DNA from: Roseovarius indicus
GTDB lineage: Bacteria > Pseudomonadota > Alphaproteobacteria > Rhodobacterales > Rhodobacteraceae
Direction of reading: 5' to 3'
DNA length: 64,000 nucleotides
Assembly (NCBI RefSeq): GCF_008728195.1
Contig: NZ_CP031598.1
Span: 3,844,001-3,908,000, forward strand
Made by a program: the position numbers and the translations under genes. Positions 48,245-56,772 of the stretch are shown here, piece after piece (the first letter of the stretch is position 1; the number at the start of each line of letters is the position of its first letter). The notes beneath the pieces are model-generated. The model was not told the origin of the DNA. It saw nothing but the letters and a program-made list of their open reading frames with translations, and searched no databases.

Positions 48245-48280
48245 GTGCCTAAGCTCCGACGACGGGAAAGGAAACGAGGG

Positions 48281-49561
48281 ATGGCCAGATTCACGATCGT
48301 GTCGGGCAAGGCACTGAAGGTGCTGCGCTTCGTGCGCAAGCTTTGGGTGCGGGTCGCGCTGATCTCGCTTCTGGCGCTCGTCGCCTCGGGCCTGGCGATG
48401 ACCATCGAGAGCATCCTGCCAGAATCCCTGCGCCAGCGCTTTTCGCCCGACGCCGTAATGCCGGTGCTCAAGATCCTCGCCTCGGGCATGCTGGCGGTCA
48501 GCACCTTCTCCCTCAACGTTATGGTCACGGCGCACCACGCCGCCGCCCAACAGGCCACGCCCCGCGCCCACCGCATCCTGCTGGCCGACCCGATCACCCA
48601 CACGGCGCTGGCCACCTTCATCGGCGCCTTCGTCTATTCGCTCAGCTCGATCATCCTGCTGCAGGCGGGCCTTCATGCCGAGGATTCGGCGGTCATCCTG
48701 ATGGGCGTCACCGTGCTCGTGGTGGTGCTGGTCATCCTCGCGATGCTCCGCTGGATCGACCACCTCAGCGACCTCGGCAGCATGGACGCCACGCTCAACA
48801 CCACCGACACCGAGGCACGCACCAGCCTGATGACCACCCGCCACAGCCCGGCCCTGACCGCCACCCCGCTGACCGGCGACACGGTGATTCCGCCCGATGC
48901 CGACCCGCTCCCGGCGCCGCGCTCGGGCTATCTGCAAGTGATGAACCTGCCTTATATCGACGATTGCCTGCCCGGCGACGCCGCCCGCGTCTGGCTCAGC
49001 ACCCCGCCCGGCACCTTCGTTCTGAAGGGGCAGACCGTGGGCTATATTTCGGGCCTTACAGACGCACAGATCGAACAGGTGCAGGGCGGCCTCACCATCG
49101 GCGAATTCCGCACCTTCGAGCAGGACGCCACCTATGGCCTGCTGGTCCTGTCCGAGATCGCCTCGCGCGCGCTCTCGCCGTCACTCAACGACCCGGGCAC
49201 TGCAATCGACGTCGTCTCGCGGCAGGAACGGCTGCTCTGGGAATGGGGCACCACCAAGCGCAACGATGCGGCGCCGACCTATCCCCGCATCTTCGTCACC
49301 GAAGTCTCGCCGGAAAGCCTGATGGAGTTTGCCTTTGCCGGGGTCGCCCGCGACGGGGCCGGTTTCCTCGAGGTCCAGCGCCGCCTGCTCCACGCGCTCG
49401 ACGCTCTTCAGGATGCCGGGAACGACCGCCTCGCCAGCGCAGCCCGCGACTGGGCAAAGCACACCTACGATTACGGGCAGTCCGCGTTGGCCATCGAATG
49501 GGAAAGAACCCAGATGGAAAAAACCTACAACACGGTCTTCGGCGCTAGCGCTTCGCCTTGA
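48281..49561 (+). CDS. DUF2254 membrane protein
   Basis: This protein of 426 residues has several membrane segments near its N-terminus (LWVRVALISLLALVASGLAM; SGMLAVSTFSLNVMVTAH; ALATFIGAFVYSLSSIILLQ; VILMGVTVLVVVLVILAML) and a large cytoplasmic C-terminal domain. It belongs to DUF2254, whose function is unknown. ATG 48281 follows GAGGG. Its last 17 bases overlap the end of gltX, which runs convergently. Confidence 0.88.
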   Translation: MARFTIVSGKALKVLRFVRKLWVRVALISLLALVASGLAMTIESILPESLRQRFSPDAVMPVLKILASGMLAVSTFSLNVMVTAHHAAAQQATPRAHRILLADPITHTALATFIGAFVYSLSSIILLQAGLHAEDSAVILMGVTVLVVVLVILAMLRWIDHLSDLGSMDATLNTTDTEARTSLMTTRHSPALTATPLTGDTVIPPDADPLPAPRSGYLQVMNLPYIDDCLPGDAARVWLSTPPGTFVLKGQTVGYISGLTDAQIEQVQGGLTIGEFRTFEQDATYGLLVLSEIASRALSPSLNDPGTAIDVVSRQERLLWEWGTTKRNDAAPTYPRIFVTEVSPESLMEFAFAGVARDGAGFLEVQRRLLHALDALQDAGNDRLASAARDWAKHTYDYGQSALAIEWERTQMEKTYNTVFGASASP

Positions 49562-50870
49562 TCGTCTGAAGCAGCGGCAGAACCTGGCTCATGTCCGGCC
49601 CGTGGCTCTGACCCGTCAGCGCCTTGCGGAGCGGCATGAAGAGCCCCTTGCCCTTGCGCCCGGTCTTCTCCTTCACCTCGGCCGTCCACTTGCCCCATGT
49701 GTCGCCGTCATAAGGGCCGTCAGGCAGCAGCGCCATCGCCTCGGCCACGAACTCGCGGTCCTCCTCGGCGATATCCGGCTCCGCCCCGTCGCGGAACATC
49801 ACCCACCACGGGCCAAGGTCCTTCACGGTCGAGATATTCTCGCGCGTCACGTCCCAGAACCGCTCGGCCTGATCGTCCGGCACGCCCAGCGCGGCAATCT
49901 CGTCCTTCACGTCGGCGAAAGGCCGGTTGTGCAATATCCGCGCCGTCAGCGGGAACAGGTCATTCGCATCGAACTTCGTCGGCGCCGAGCCGAAGCGCGA
50001 GATATCGAACCCCTCGACGAGCTCGTCAACGCTTCCGCGAAGCTCCACCGGATCCGCCGAGCCCAGCCGCGCCATCAGCGACAAAAGCGCCATCGGCTCC
50101 ACCCCCTGCGCCCGCAGATCGCGCAGCGCCAGCGTGCCCAGCCGTTTCGACAGCGACTCGCCCATCGGCCCGGTCAGCAGGGAATGGTGCGCGAATGACG
50201 GCACGTTGCCGCCCAGCGCCTGAATGATCTGGATCTGCGTCGCCGTGTTGGTGACGTGGTCCGACCCGCGCACCACGTGGGTCACGCCCATCTCCGTGTC
50301 ATCCACGACCGACGCCAGCGTATACAGCACCTGCCCGTCTCCGCGGATCAGCACCGGGTCAGACACGCTGGCGGCGTCAATCGACACCGGCCCGAGAATG
50401 CCATCGTCCCACTCGATCCGCTCGTGATCGAGCTTGAACCGCCACACGCCATTGCCGCGCTCGGTGCGCAGCTTGTCTTTCTCCTCGTCCGACAGCGACA
50501 AAGCCGCCCGGTCATAGACCGGCGGCCGCCCCATGTTCAGCTGCTTCTTCCGCTTGAGGTCCAGCTCGGTCGGCGTCTCGAACGCCTCGTAGAACCGCCC
50601 CATCTCGCGCAGCCTTTCGGCAGCCTCCGCATACCGGTCCAGCCGCTGCGACTGCCGCTCGACCCGGTCCCATGTCAGGCCCAGCCATTCGAGGTCTTCC
50701 TTGATCGCGTCGACATACTCTTCCTTCGACCGCTCCGGGTCGGTGTCGTCGATCCGCAGGATGAAGGTGCCCCCGGCCTTGCGCGCGATCAGGAAATTCA
50801 TCAGCGCGGTGCGCAGGTTGCCCACGTGGATGTAACCGGTGGGCGACGGGGCGAAACGGGTGGTGGTCAT
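49545..50870 (-). CDS. gltX: Glutamyl-tRNA synthetase
   Basis: This class I aminoacyl-tRNA synthetase of about 441 residues charges tRNA-Glu. It begins TRFAPSPTGYIHVGNLRTAL with the HIGH-type HVGN, has DDTDPERSKEEYVDAI, and carries the KMSKS-type SLSKRLGTLA. ATG 50870 is taken (MTTTRFAPS); the longer ORF to 50948 lacks family support. Convergent with DUF2254 and overlapping its 3' end. Confidence 0.93.
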   Translation of the reverse strand: MTTTRFAPSPTGYIHVGNLRTALMNFLIARKAGGTFILRIDDTDPERSKEEYVDAIKEDLEWLGLTWDRVERQSQRLDRYAEAAERLREMGRFYEAFETPTELDLKRKKQLNMGRPPVYDRAALSLSDEEKDKLRTERGNGVWRFKLDHERIEWDDGILGPVSIDAASVSDPVLIRGDGQVLYTLASVVDDTEMGVTHVVRGSDHVTNTATQIQIIQALGGNVPSFAHHSLLTGPMGESLSKRLGTLALRDLRAQGVEPMALLSLMARLGSADPVELRGSVDELVEGFDISRFGSAPTKFDANDLFPLTARILHNRPFADVKDEIAALGVPDDQAERFWDVTRENISTVKDLGPWWVMFRDGAEPDIAEEDREFVAEAMALLPDGPYDGDTWGKWTAEVKEKTGRKGKGLFMPLRKALTGQSHGPDMSQVLPLLQTIKAKR

Positions 50871-50929
50871 TGGTGCATGCTCCGGATGGTCGCAGCGGGC
50901 AATGTCACAGGTCGCGCGCTTTGTCCAGT

Positions 50930-52264
50930 TCACCCCTGCGTCGGCCACGCCCGATGCTCGTCATCGATGACGAAAACATGCGCGTGCCGCCTGTTTCCGT
51001 GATGCGCGCGCAGGTGCGGGTGATCCGGCGGCAGGTCCGGATGCTCGTGCTCCACCACCCGGCCCAGCCCCGCCGGCCACACCAGCCGCGCCGCCACCAC
51101 ACCCAGCAACGCCAGCCCGCCCAGCAGCGCCAGCGCCGCCCCCATGCCCAGCGCCTTGCCGGCCCAGCCCGCCAACGGATAAGTCACCAGCCACCCGGCA
51201 TGGCTCAGCGCGAACTGCGCGGCAAAGACCGCCGGCCGGTCCTCCGCATGGGCCGAACTCCGCAACAGCCGCCCCGAGGGCGTCAGGATCGACGCGTAGC
51301 AGAACCCGATCACAGCCCAAAGCATCAGGAACACCCCCCAGCCCGGCAACCCGGCCATCGCAATCCAAGCGCCAAGACCCACGCAAACCGCCGCCGCCCC
51401 GGTCGCCCCCGACATCATCACCCGCCGGTCATTCCCCTGCTCCAGCAGCCGCGGCAGCATCAGCGCCGCCACCATCGACCCCGTCCCGAAGGCCGCCATG
51501 GCAATCGCCAGGTCCGACTCGCTCCCGCCCATCTGCCCGCGCACCAGCACCACCGTGTTCACCAGCACGAACGCCCCCGCCGAACAGGCCGCCAGGTTCA
51601 GCGCCAGCAACCCCCGCAACCGCGGCGTCGCCAGGTAGATCCGCGCCCCCCGCGTCAGCCTCTCGCGAAACGGCCGGGCGCCTGAGGCGGGGTCGAGCGC
51701 CGGCACCGCCGCCATCCCGATCAGCAGCGCCGACCCGGCAAACCCCACCGCCGTCCCGGCAAATAGCGCGCCATACCCTGTCACCGTCAGCAACAGCGCC
51801 GCCAGCGCCGGGCTCGTCAGGTTCTCCAGGTCATAGGCCAGCCGAGACAACGAAAGCGCCCGCGTATAGTCGCCCTCGTCCGGCAACAAATCCGGCAACG
51901 TGGCCTGATACGCCGGCGTGAAGGTGGCCGAGGCCGATTGCAGCACGAAGATCAGCCCGTAGATCTGCCACACTTCGCTCACGAACGGCAGGCACAGCGC
52001 GACGCCCACCCGCACAAGATCGGCCCCCACCAGCACCGGCTTGCGCGGCAGCTTCTGCGCCAACGCCTGCGCCACCGGCGACAGCACGACATAGCACACC
52101 ATCTTGATCGTCAGCGCGACCCCCAGCACCACGCCCGCATCCGCCCCGGCCAGGTCATAGGCCAGCAAGCCCAGCGCCACGGTCATCAGCCCGGTGCCCA
52201 GCAGGGCGATCACCTGCGCCGAAAACAGCGCGGCATAGGTGCGGTTGGCGAACAGTCCCAGCAT
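50930..52264 (-). CDS. MFS transporter with a His-rich C-terminal tail
   Basis: This 444-residue, 12-helix-type major facilitator has an N-terminal domain such as ALFSAQVIALLGTGLMTVAL and a long loop near DLLPDEGDYTRALSLSRLAY. The last about 45 residues are cytoplasmic-like and His-rich (VVEHEHPDLPPDHPHLRAHH then GNRRHAHVFVIDDEH). A metal-linked exporter is suggested by that tail, but the substrate is not known. No operon partner is evident; gltX is downstream with 59 bases between. Confidence 0.85.
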   Translation of the reverse strand: MLGLFANRTYAALFSAQVIALLGTGLMTVALGLLAYDLAGADAGVVLGVALTIKMVCYVVLSPVAQALAQKLPRKPVLVGADLVRVGVALCLPFVSEVWQIYGLIFVLQSASATFTPAYQATLPDLLPDEGDYTRALSLSRLAYDLENLTSPALAALLLTVTGYGALFAGTAVGFAGSALLIGMAAVPALDPASGARPFRERLTRGARIYLATPRLRGLLALNLAACSAGAFVLVNTVVLVRGQMGGSESDLAIAMAAFGTGSMVAALMLPRLLEQGNDRRVMMSGATGAAAVCVGLGAWIAMAGLPGWGVFLMLWAVIGFCYASILTPSGRLLRSSAHAEDRPAVFAAQFALSHAGWLVTYPLAGWAGKALGMGAALALLGGLALLGVVAARLVWPAGLGRVVEHEHPDLPPDHPHLRAHHGNRRHAHVFVIDDEHRAWPTQG

Positions 52265-52395
52265 GCCTCAAACGATCTTTTCCGCGCTCGAAAGCGCCCA
52301 CTCACCAGCAAATTAACGCGCGCCCGGCCCGCCTGTCACCCGTCCGCGCGACACGCCCCCTTTCATTCGGGCATTCCACCCCGCATATCAGGGGC

Positions 52396-52791
52396 ATGAC
52401 ACGTCCCGGCCCCAGCCTTGAAAAGATCGAAGAGATGGCCCGCGCCGCCATCGAAAGCCTTCCCGAAGGCTTCCAGCCCGCCGCGAAGGACGTGGCTCTG
52501 CGCGTCGTCGACTGGCCCGAACGCTGGATGCTCGACGATCTCGGCATGACCGACCCGCTGGAGCTTACCGGCCTCTACGACGGCATCCCGATGACCGAGA
52601 AATCGGTCATCCACCAACCGCTCAGCCCCGACAGCGTCTGGCTCTTCCGCGAACCCATCCTCGCCGAATGGCACGACCGCGGCGACGTGGAGATCGAAGA
52701 CCTCGTGGCCCATGTCACCATCCACGAATTCGCCCACCATTTCGGCTGGTCCGACGATGATATCGCTTCGATAGACAGGTGGTGGGAGTGA
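52396..52791 (+). CDS. Zinicin-like metallopeptidase-family protein (DUF1025 type)
   Basis: This 131-residue protein ends with the zinc site VTIHEFAHHFGWSDDDI, a HExxH motif, and has LTGLYDGIPMTEKSV upstream. The family is small intracellular metallopeptidase-like proteins of uncertain function. The HHFG ending is typical. Confidence 0.85.
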   Translation: MTRPGPSLEKIEEMARAAIESLPEGFQPAAKDVALRVVDWPERWMLDDLGMTDPLELTGLYDGIPMTEKSVIHQPLSPDSVWLFREPILAEWHDRGDVEIEDLVAHVTIHEFAHHFGWSDDDIASIDRWWE

Positions 52792-52827
52792 ACCTCGAAC
52801 GGCCAGCGCCCAGAGGGTTCGGCCGAC

Positions 52828-53268
52828 CTAAATCACCGTCAGGCAGGCACACCTTGCCCCATGCGCCACCGCCTGGCTGACCGACCCCAGCACCAAAGCC
52901 TGCGCCGCCCCCACGCCGCGCCGCCCCATCACGATCAGGTCGGCATCGATGGCATCCGCCACCGCCAGCAGGTTCTCCGCCGCATCCCCGTGCCCGATAT
53001 GGATTTCCGTGAACCGCACCCCCGCATGCGCCGCCCGCTCGGCCGCATCCAGCGCCACCCGGTCGGCCGCCTCGCGGTAATCCTCGTCCGTCGGCGCCCG
53101 CTCCAGCTGCGCCACGAACGACCCGATCACCACCGGCGGCACCTCGAGATACGGCGTATGGGAAAGATGCAGTTCCGACCCGAAGGCCTTCTTCATCTCC
53201 GCCGCCGCCTTCAACGCGTTCTTGGCATGGTCCGACCCGTCATAGGCCAGCAGGATTGTCTTGAACAT
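52828..53268 (-). CDS. Universal stress protein (UspA family)
   Basis: This 146-residue single UspA domain begins MFKTILLAYDGSDHAKNALK and ends with the ATP-binding-type loop DLIVMGRRGVGAAQALVLGS followed by VSQAV. It is a nucleotide-binding stress protein. ATG 53268 is used because the N-terminus then matches the family; the longer ORF to 53307 adds a basic stretch. Confidence 0.9.
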   Translation of the reverse strand: MFKTILLAYDGSDHAKNALKAAAEMKKAFGSELHLSHTPYLEVPPVVIGSFVAQLERAPTDEDYREAADRVALDAAERAAHAGVRFTEIHIGHGDAAENLLAVADAIDADLIVMGRRGVGAAQALVLGSVSQAVAHGARCACLTVI

Positions 53269-53334
53269 CGGCGCACGCCTCCTTGCCCCCAATCTGACCC
53301 GGCCCAAGCAACAAGGCGTTGATCCCGATCAAGC

Positions 53335-54993
53335 TCAGCTCTCGTCGCGCCACCGGTTCACGATCGGATAGCGCCGGTCCAGCCAGAACGCCCGCTTCGA
53401 CAGCCGTGTCCCCGGCGCCGACTGGAAGCGCTTGTATTCCGAAATGTAGAGCAGGTGCTCCACCTTCTTCGCGTCCTCGCGCGAATACCCGGCGGCCACG
53501 CAATCCGAAATCGACCCGTCCTGATCCACCAGGATATCCAGAATACCATCCAGCACCGGGTAATCGGGCAGCGAATCGCTGTCCTTCTGATCTTCCCGCA
53601 GCTCGGCCGTGGGCGGCTTGGTGATGATATTCTGCGGAATGACCTCACCCTCCGGCCCCTTCATCCACGGCCGGTGGTTGGCATTGCGCCAACGACAGGT
53701 GTCGAAGACCCGCGTCTTGTACATGTCCTTGATCGGGTTGTACCCGCCCGCCATGTCGCCATAAATCGTGGCATAACCCACCGCCACTTCCGACTTGTTG
53801 CCGGTGGTCAGCAGCATCTCCCCGAACTTGTTCGACATCGCCATCAGCAGCAGACCCCGAAGCCGCGACTGGATGTTCTCTTCCGTGAGATCCGGCTCCA
53901 GCCCCTCGAAAAGCGGGGCGAGCGTGTTGGTGATCGCCGCCCGACCCTCGGAAATCGGCACAAAATCATACCGGCAGCCCAGGTTCTCGGCCACCGCCTT
54001 GGCATCCTCCAGCGACGCCTCCGACGTGTACTCCGACGGCAGCATCACGCAGCGCACGTTCTCCGCCCCGAGCGCATCCACCGCCACGGTCGCCACGATC
54101 GCACTGTCGATCCCGCCGGACAGCCCCAGCAGCACCTTCTTGAACCCGGTCTTGCGCAGGTAATCCCGCAGCGACAGAACCATCGCGTGATAATCCTGCT
54201 CATGCCCGTCGGGGATATGCGCCAGCTCGCCCTTCTCGGCCCGCCAGCCCTCGTCGGTGCGCACGAAATCGACATGCGAAATCGCCTCTTCCATCAGCGG
54301 CATCTGCACCATCAGCTCACCGCCGGGGTTCAGCACGAACGTGCCCCCGTCGAACACCTGGTCATCCTGCGCCCCCACAAGGTTCAGGTAAACCAGCGGC
54401 AACCCCGTCTCGACCACCCGCGACACCATCAGGTTCAGCCGCGTATCCAGCTTGTCGCAGTAATAGGGCGAGCCGTTCGGCACGAGCAGAAACTCCGCCC
54501 CGGTCTCGGCCAGCGTTTCCGAGACATCCTCGTACCAGCTGTCCTCGCAGATCGGGCTGCCGATGCGCACGTCATCGACCACGTATGGCCCTCCCACGGG
54601 GCCGGAATCGTAGATTCGCACCTCGTCGAACACCGTTTCGTTGGGCAGGTGATGCTTCAGCACCTTCGCCGACGTCCGACCCTTCTTGAGAATGTAATAG
54701 GCGTTATACAGCCCCGCCCCTTCCAGCGCCGGGCCACCGATGGCCAATGCCGGGCCGTCGGCACAGTCCTGCGCCAGCTTCTCGATCTCGGCAATCGCGG
54801 CCTGGTGAAAGGCGGGCTTCATCACCAGGTCCTGCGTGTTGTAGCCGGTGATGAACATCTCCGGCAGGGCCACCATCTGGGCGCCCGCCTTGCGGCCCTC
54901 TTCCCACGCCTCGCGTGCCAGCGCGGCATTGCCGGCCAGATCGCCCACCGTCGCGTTCAGCTGTGCCAGTGTCAGGCGAAACCTGTCCGTCAT
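53335..54993 (-). CDS. nadE: Glutamine-dependent NAD+ synthetase
   Basis: This 552-residue two-domain enzyme has an N-terminal nitrilase-type glutaminase domain, with Glu in MVALPEMFITGYN, Lys near KHHLPNETVFDEV and Cys in SPICEDSWYEDV. The C-terminal synthetase domain has the PP-loop LGLSGGIDSAIVATVAVDAL. It amidates nicotinate adenine dinucleotide with glutamine to NAD. Length is typical for the bacterial type. Confidence 0.95.
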   Translation of the reverse strand: MTDRFRLTLAQLNATVGDLAGNAALAREAWEEGRKAGAQMVALPEMFITGYNTQDLVMKPAFHQAAIAEIEKLAQDCADGPALAIGGPALEGAGLYNAYYILKKGRTSAKVLKHHLPNETVFDEVRIYDSGPVGGPYVVDDVRIGSPICEDSWYEDVSETLAETGAEFLLVPNGSPYYCDKLDTRLNLMVSRVVETGLPLVYLNLVGAQDDQVFDGGTFVLNPGGELMVQMPLMEEAISHVDFVRTDEGWRAEKGELAHIPDGHEQDYHAMVLSLRDYLRKTGFKKVLLGLSGGIDSAIVATVAVDALGAENVRCVMLPSEYTSEASLEDAKAVAENLGCRYDFVPISEGRAAITNTLAPLFEGLEPDLTEENIQSRLRGLLLMAMSNKFGEMLLTTGNKSEVAVGYATIYGDMAGGYNPIKDMYKTRVFDTCRWRNANHRPWMKGPEGEVIPQNIITKPPTAELREDQKDSDSLPDYPVLDGILDILVDQDGSISDCVAAGYSREDAKKVEHLLYISEYKRFQSAPGTRLSKRAFWLDRRYPIVNRWRDES

Positions 54994-55150
54994 GTCGCGC
55001 GCGCCCTTCGTTGCCGGTCGTTCCAGCCTGATTTAACAGATGACACCGCGAGGGAAAGGCGATTTGACCAAAACCCGTTGTCACCATGGGCCCCGTCCAC
55101 TAGATTTAAGCCACCTGAAGGGGCGACAGGCCGGGGCAACAGAGGCAGAC

Positions 55151-56599
55151 ATGAGCAAAACGCTGACCAGATCACTTGTATTCGCAGTCGCCAGTGCCGC
55201 CAGCGCCGCTCTTGCGCAGGATGGCGAGGTGCAGACCAAGCAATACGAGGATGGCGGCATCTACGAGGGCACGTTCAAGGACGGGCTCCAGCATGGCACC
55301 GGCACCTATACCCTGCCCAACGGCTACGAATATTCCGGCGAATGGGTCGAAGGCGAGATCCGCGGTCAGGGCATCGCGCGCTTCCCCAACGGCTCGGTCT
55401 ACGAAGGGCAGTTCGCCCGGGGCAAGCCCCACGGCGCAGGCAAGATCATTTTCTCCGACGGCGGCACCTACGAAGGGGAATGGCTCGACGGCAAGATCAC
55501 CGGGCGCGGCGTGGCGGTCTATGCCAATGGCGTCAAGTATGACGGCGAATTCCGCAATGCCATGCACCACGGCCGCGGCCGGATGGAAAGCCCCGGCGGC
55601 TATGTCTACGACGGCGAATGGGTCGACGGCGTCAAGGAAGGCATGGCCAAGATCACCTATCCCGACGGCGCGGTCTACGAAGGCCAGGTCGTCAACGGCG
55701 CCCGCGAAGGCCAGGGCACCCTCTCGATGCCCGACGGGCTGATCTATGCGGGCCTCTGGAAAGACGGCCAGATCGACGGCGAAGGCAAGCTCACCCAACC
55801 CAACGGCGATGTCTACGAGGGCGACCTCGTCCGCGGCCGCCGCGAGGGCGAGGGGCGCGTCGTCTACAACAACGGCGATATCTACGAAGGCGAGTTCGCG
55901 GATGACCGCCGCCACGGCCAGGGCACCTTCACCGGCACCGACGGCTACCGCTACGAAGGCAACTGGGTGGCCGGCAAGATCTCCGGCCAGGGCACCGTCA
56001 CCTATCCTGACGGCTCGGTCTACGTGGGCGAGTTCCGCGACGACCTCGCCAACGGCATGGGCAAGATCACCTATCCCGACGGCTCGACCTACGAGGGCGA
56101 GTGGACGGGCGGCGTGATCGACGGCACCGGCAAGGCCACCTACCCCAACGGGCTGGTCTACGAGGGCGAGTTCGAGAATGCCCGCAATCACGGCTACGGC
56201 GTCATGACCTATGCCGACGGCTACCGCTACGAGGGCGACTGGCAGGATGGCCAGCGCGACGGCGATGGCACCGCAACCTACCCCGATGGCACGGTCTACG
56301 AAGGCCAGTTCGCCGACGGCCAGCGCCATGGCCAGGGCAAGATCGTCATGCCCGATGGCTTCACCTATGAAGGCGACTGGCAGGAGGGCGAAATTTCCGG
56401 CCAGGGCGTCGCCACCTACACCAATGGCGACGTCTACGAAGGCACCTTCCTGCGCGGAAAACGCCAGGGCCAGGGCACGATGCGCTATGCCACGGGCGAA
56501 GAAGCCACCGGCGAATGGCAGGACGGCGCGCTGGCCGAGGCCTCCAACCAGACGCAATCGGGCGACGACACCGCGGAAGAAACCCAGTCCACCGAGTAA
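55151..56599 (+). CDS. Exported MORN-repeat protein with 18 tandem repeats
   Basis: This 482-residue protein begins with a signal peptide (MSKTLTRSLVFAVASAASAA followed by LAQ). From about residue 35 it carries 18 successive 23-residue MORN units of the form YEGEWxDGxxxGxGxxxYPDG and a partial nineteenth, with an acidic Glu/Thr tail. Almost every unit keeps the length exactly, so the DNA is a 69-bp tandem repeat. MORN repeats form beta-hairpin solenoids that bind lipid membranes or other proteins. Being exported and alone, it probably scaffolds something in the periplasm or outer surface; the function is not known. Confidence 0.85.
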   Translation: MSKTLTRSLVFAVASAASAALAQDGEVQTKQYEDGGIYEGTFKDGLQHGTGTYTLPNGYEYSGEWVEGEIRGQGIARFPNGSVYEGQFARGKPHGAGKIIFSDGGTYEGEWLDGKITGRGVAVYANGVKYDGEFRNAMHHGRGRMESPGGYVYDGEWVDGVKEGMAKITYPDGAVYEGQVVNGAREGQGTLSMPDGLIYAGLWKDGQIDGEGKLTQPNGDVYEGDLVRGRREGEGRVVYNNGDIYEGEFADDRRHGQGTFTGTDGYRYEGNWVAGKISGQGTVTYPDGSVYVGEFRDDLANGMGKITYPDGSTYEGEWTGGVIDGTGKATYPNGLVYEGEFENARNHGYGVMTYADGYRYEGDWQDGQRDGDGTATYPDGTVYEGQFADGQRHGQGKIVMPDGFTYEGDWQEGEISGQGVATYTNGDVYEGTFLRGKRQGQGTMRYATGEEATGEWQDGALAEASNQTQSGDDTAEETQSTE

Positions 56600-56689
56600 C
56601 GCGTCTGATCCAGCGGCGCGCCTTGCGGCGCAACAGGTCAGTTTGCGTTCAGGCCACGCGGGCCTTGAGGGGCCAGCCCCTCAAACACC

Positions 56690-56768
56690 CCGGGATATTT
56701 CCGACCAAGAAGAAGCAAATGTGACCTACAGGCTTCTTCTGGCCCGAAATATCCCCGCCGGAGGCTCC
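56690..56768. repeat. Palindromic intergenic repeat, GGGATATTT/AAGAAGAAGC family, copy 4
   Basis: CCGGGATATTT, ACCAAGAAGAAGC, a short spacer, GGCTTCTTCTGG and GAAATATCCCCGCCGGAGGC mirror copy 3. It lies between the convergent MORN and photolyase genes. Confidence 0.78.
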
Positions 56769-56772
56769 CCAC

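Noticed and set aside
55259..56530. Regular 69-bp repeat considered as a CRISPR or minisatellite
   Set aside because: The repeat is coding, in frame, and gives the MORN consensus in every unit; there are no unique spacers between identical repeats.
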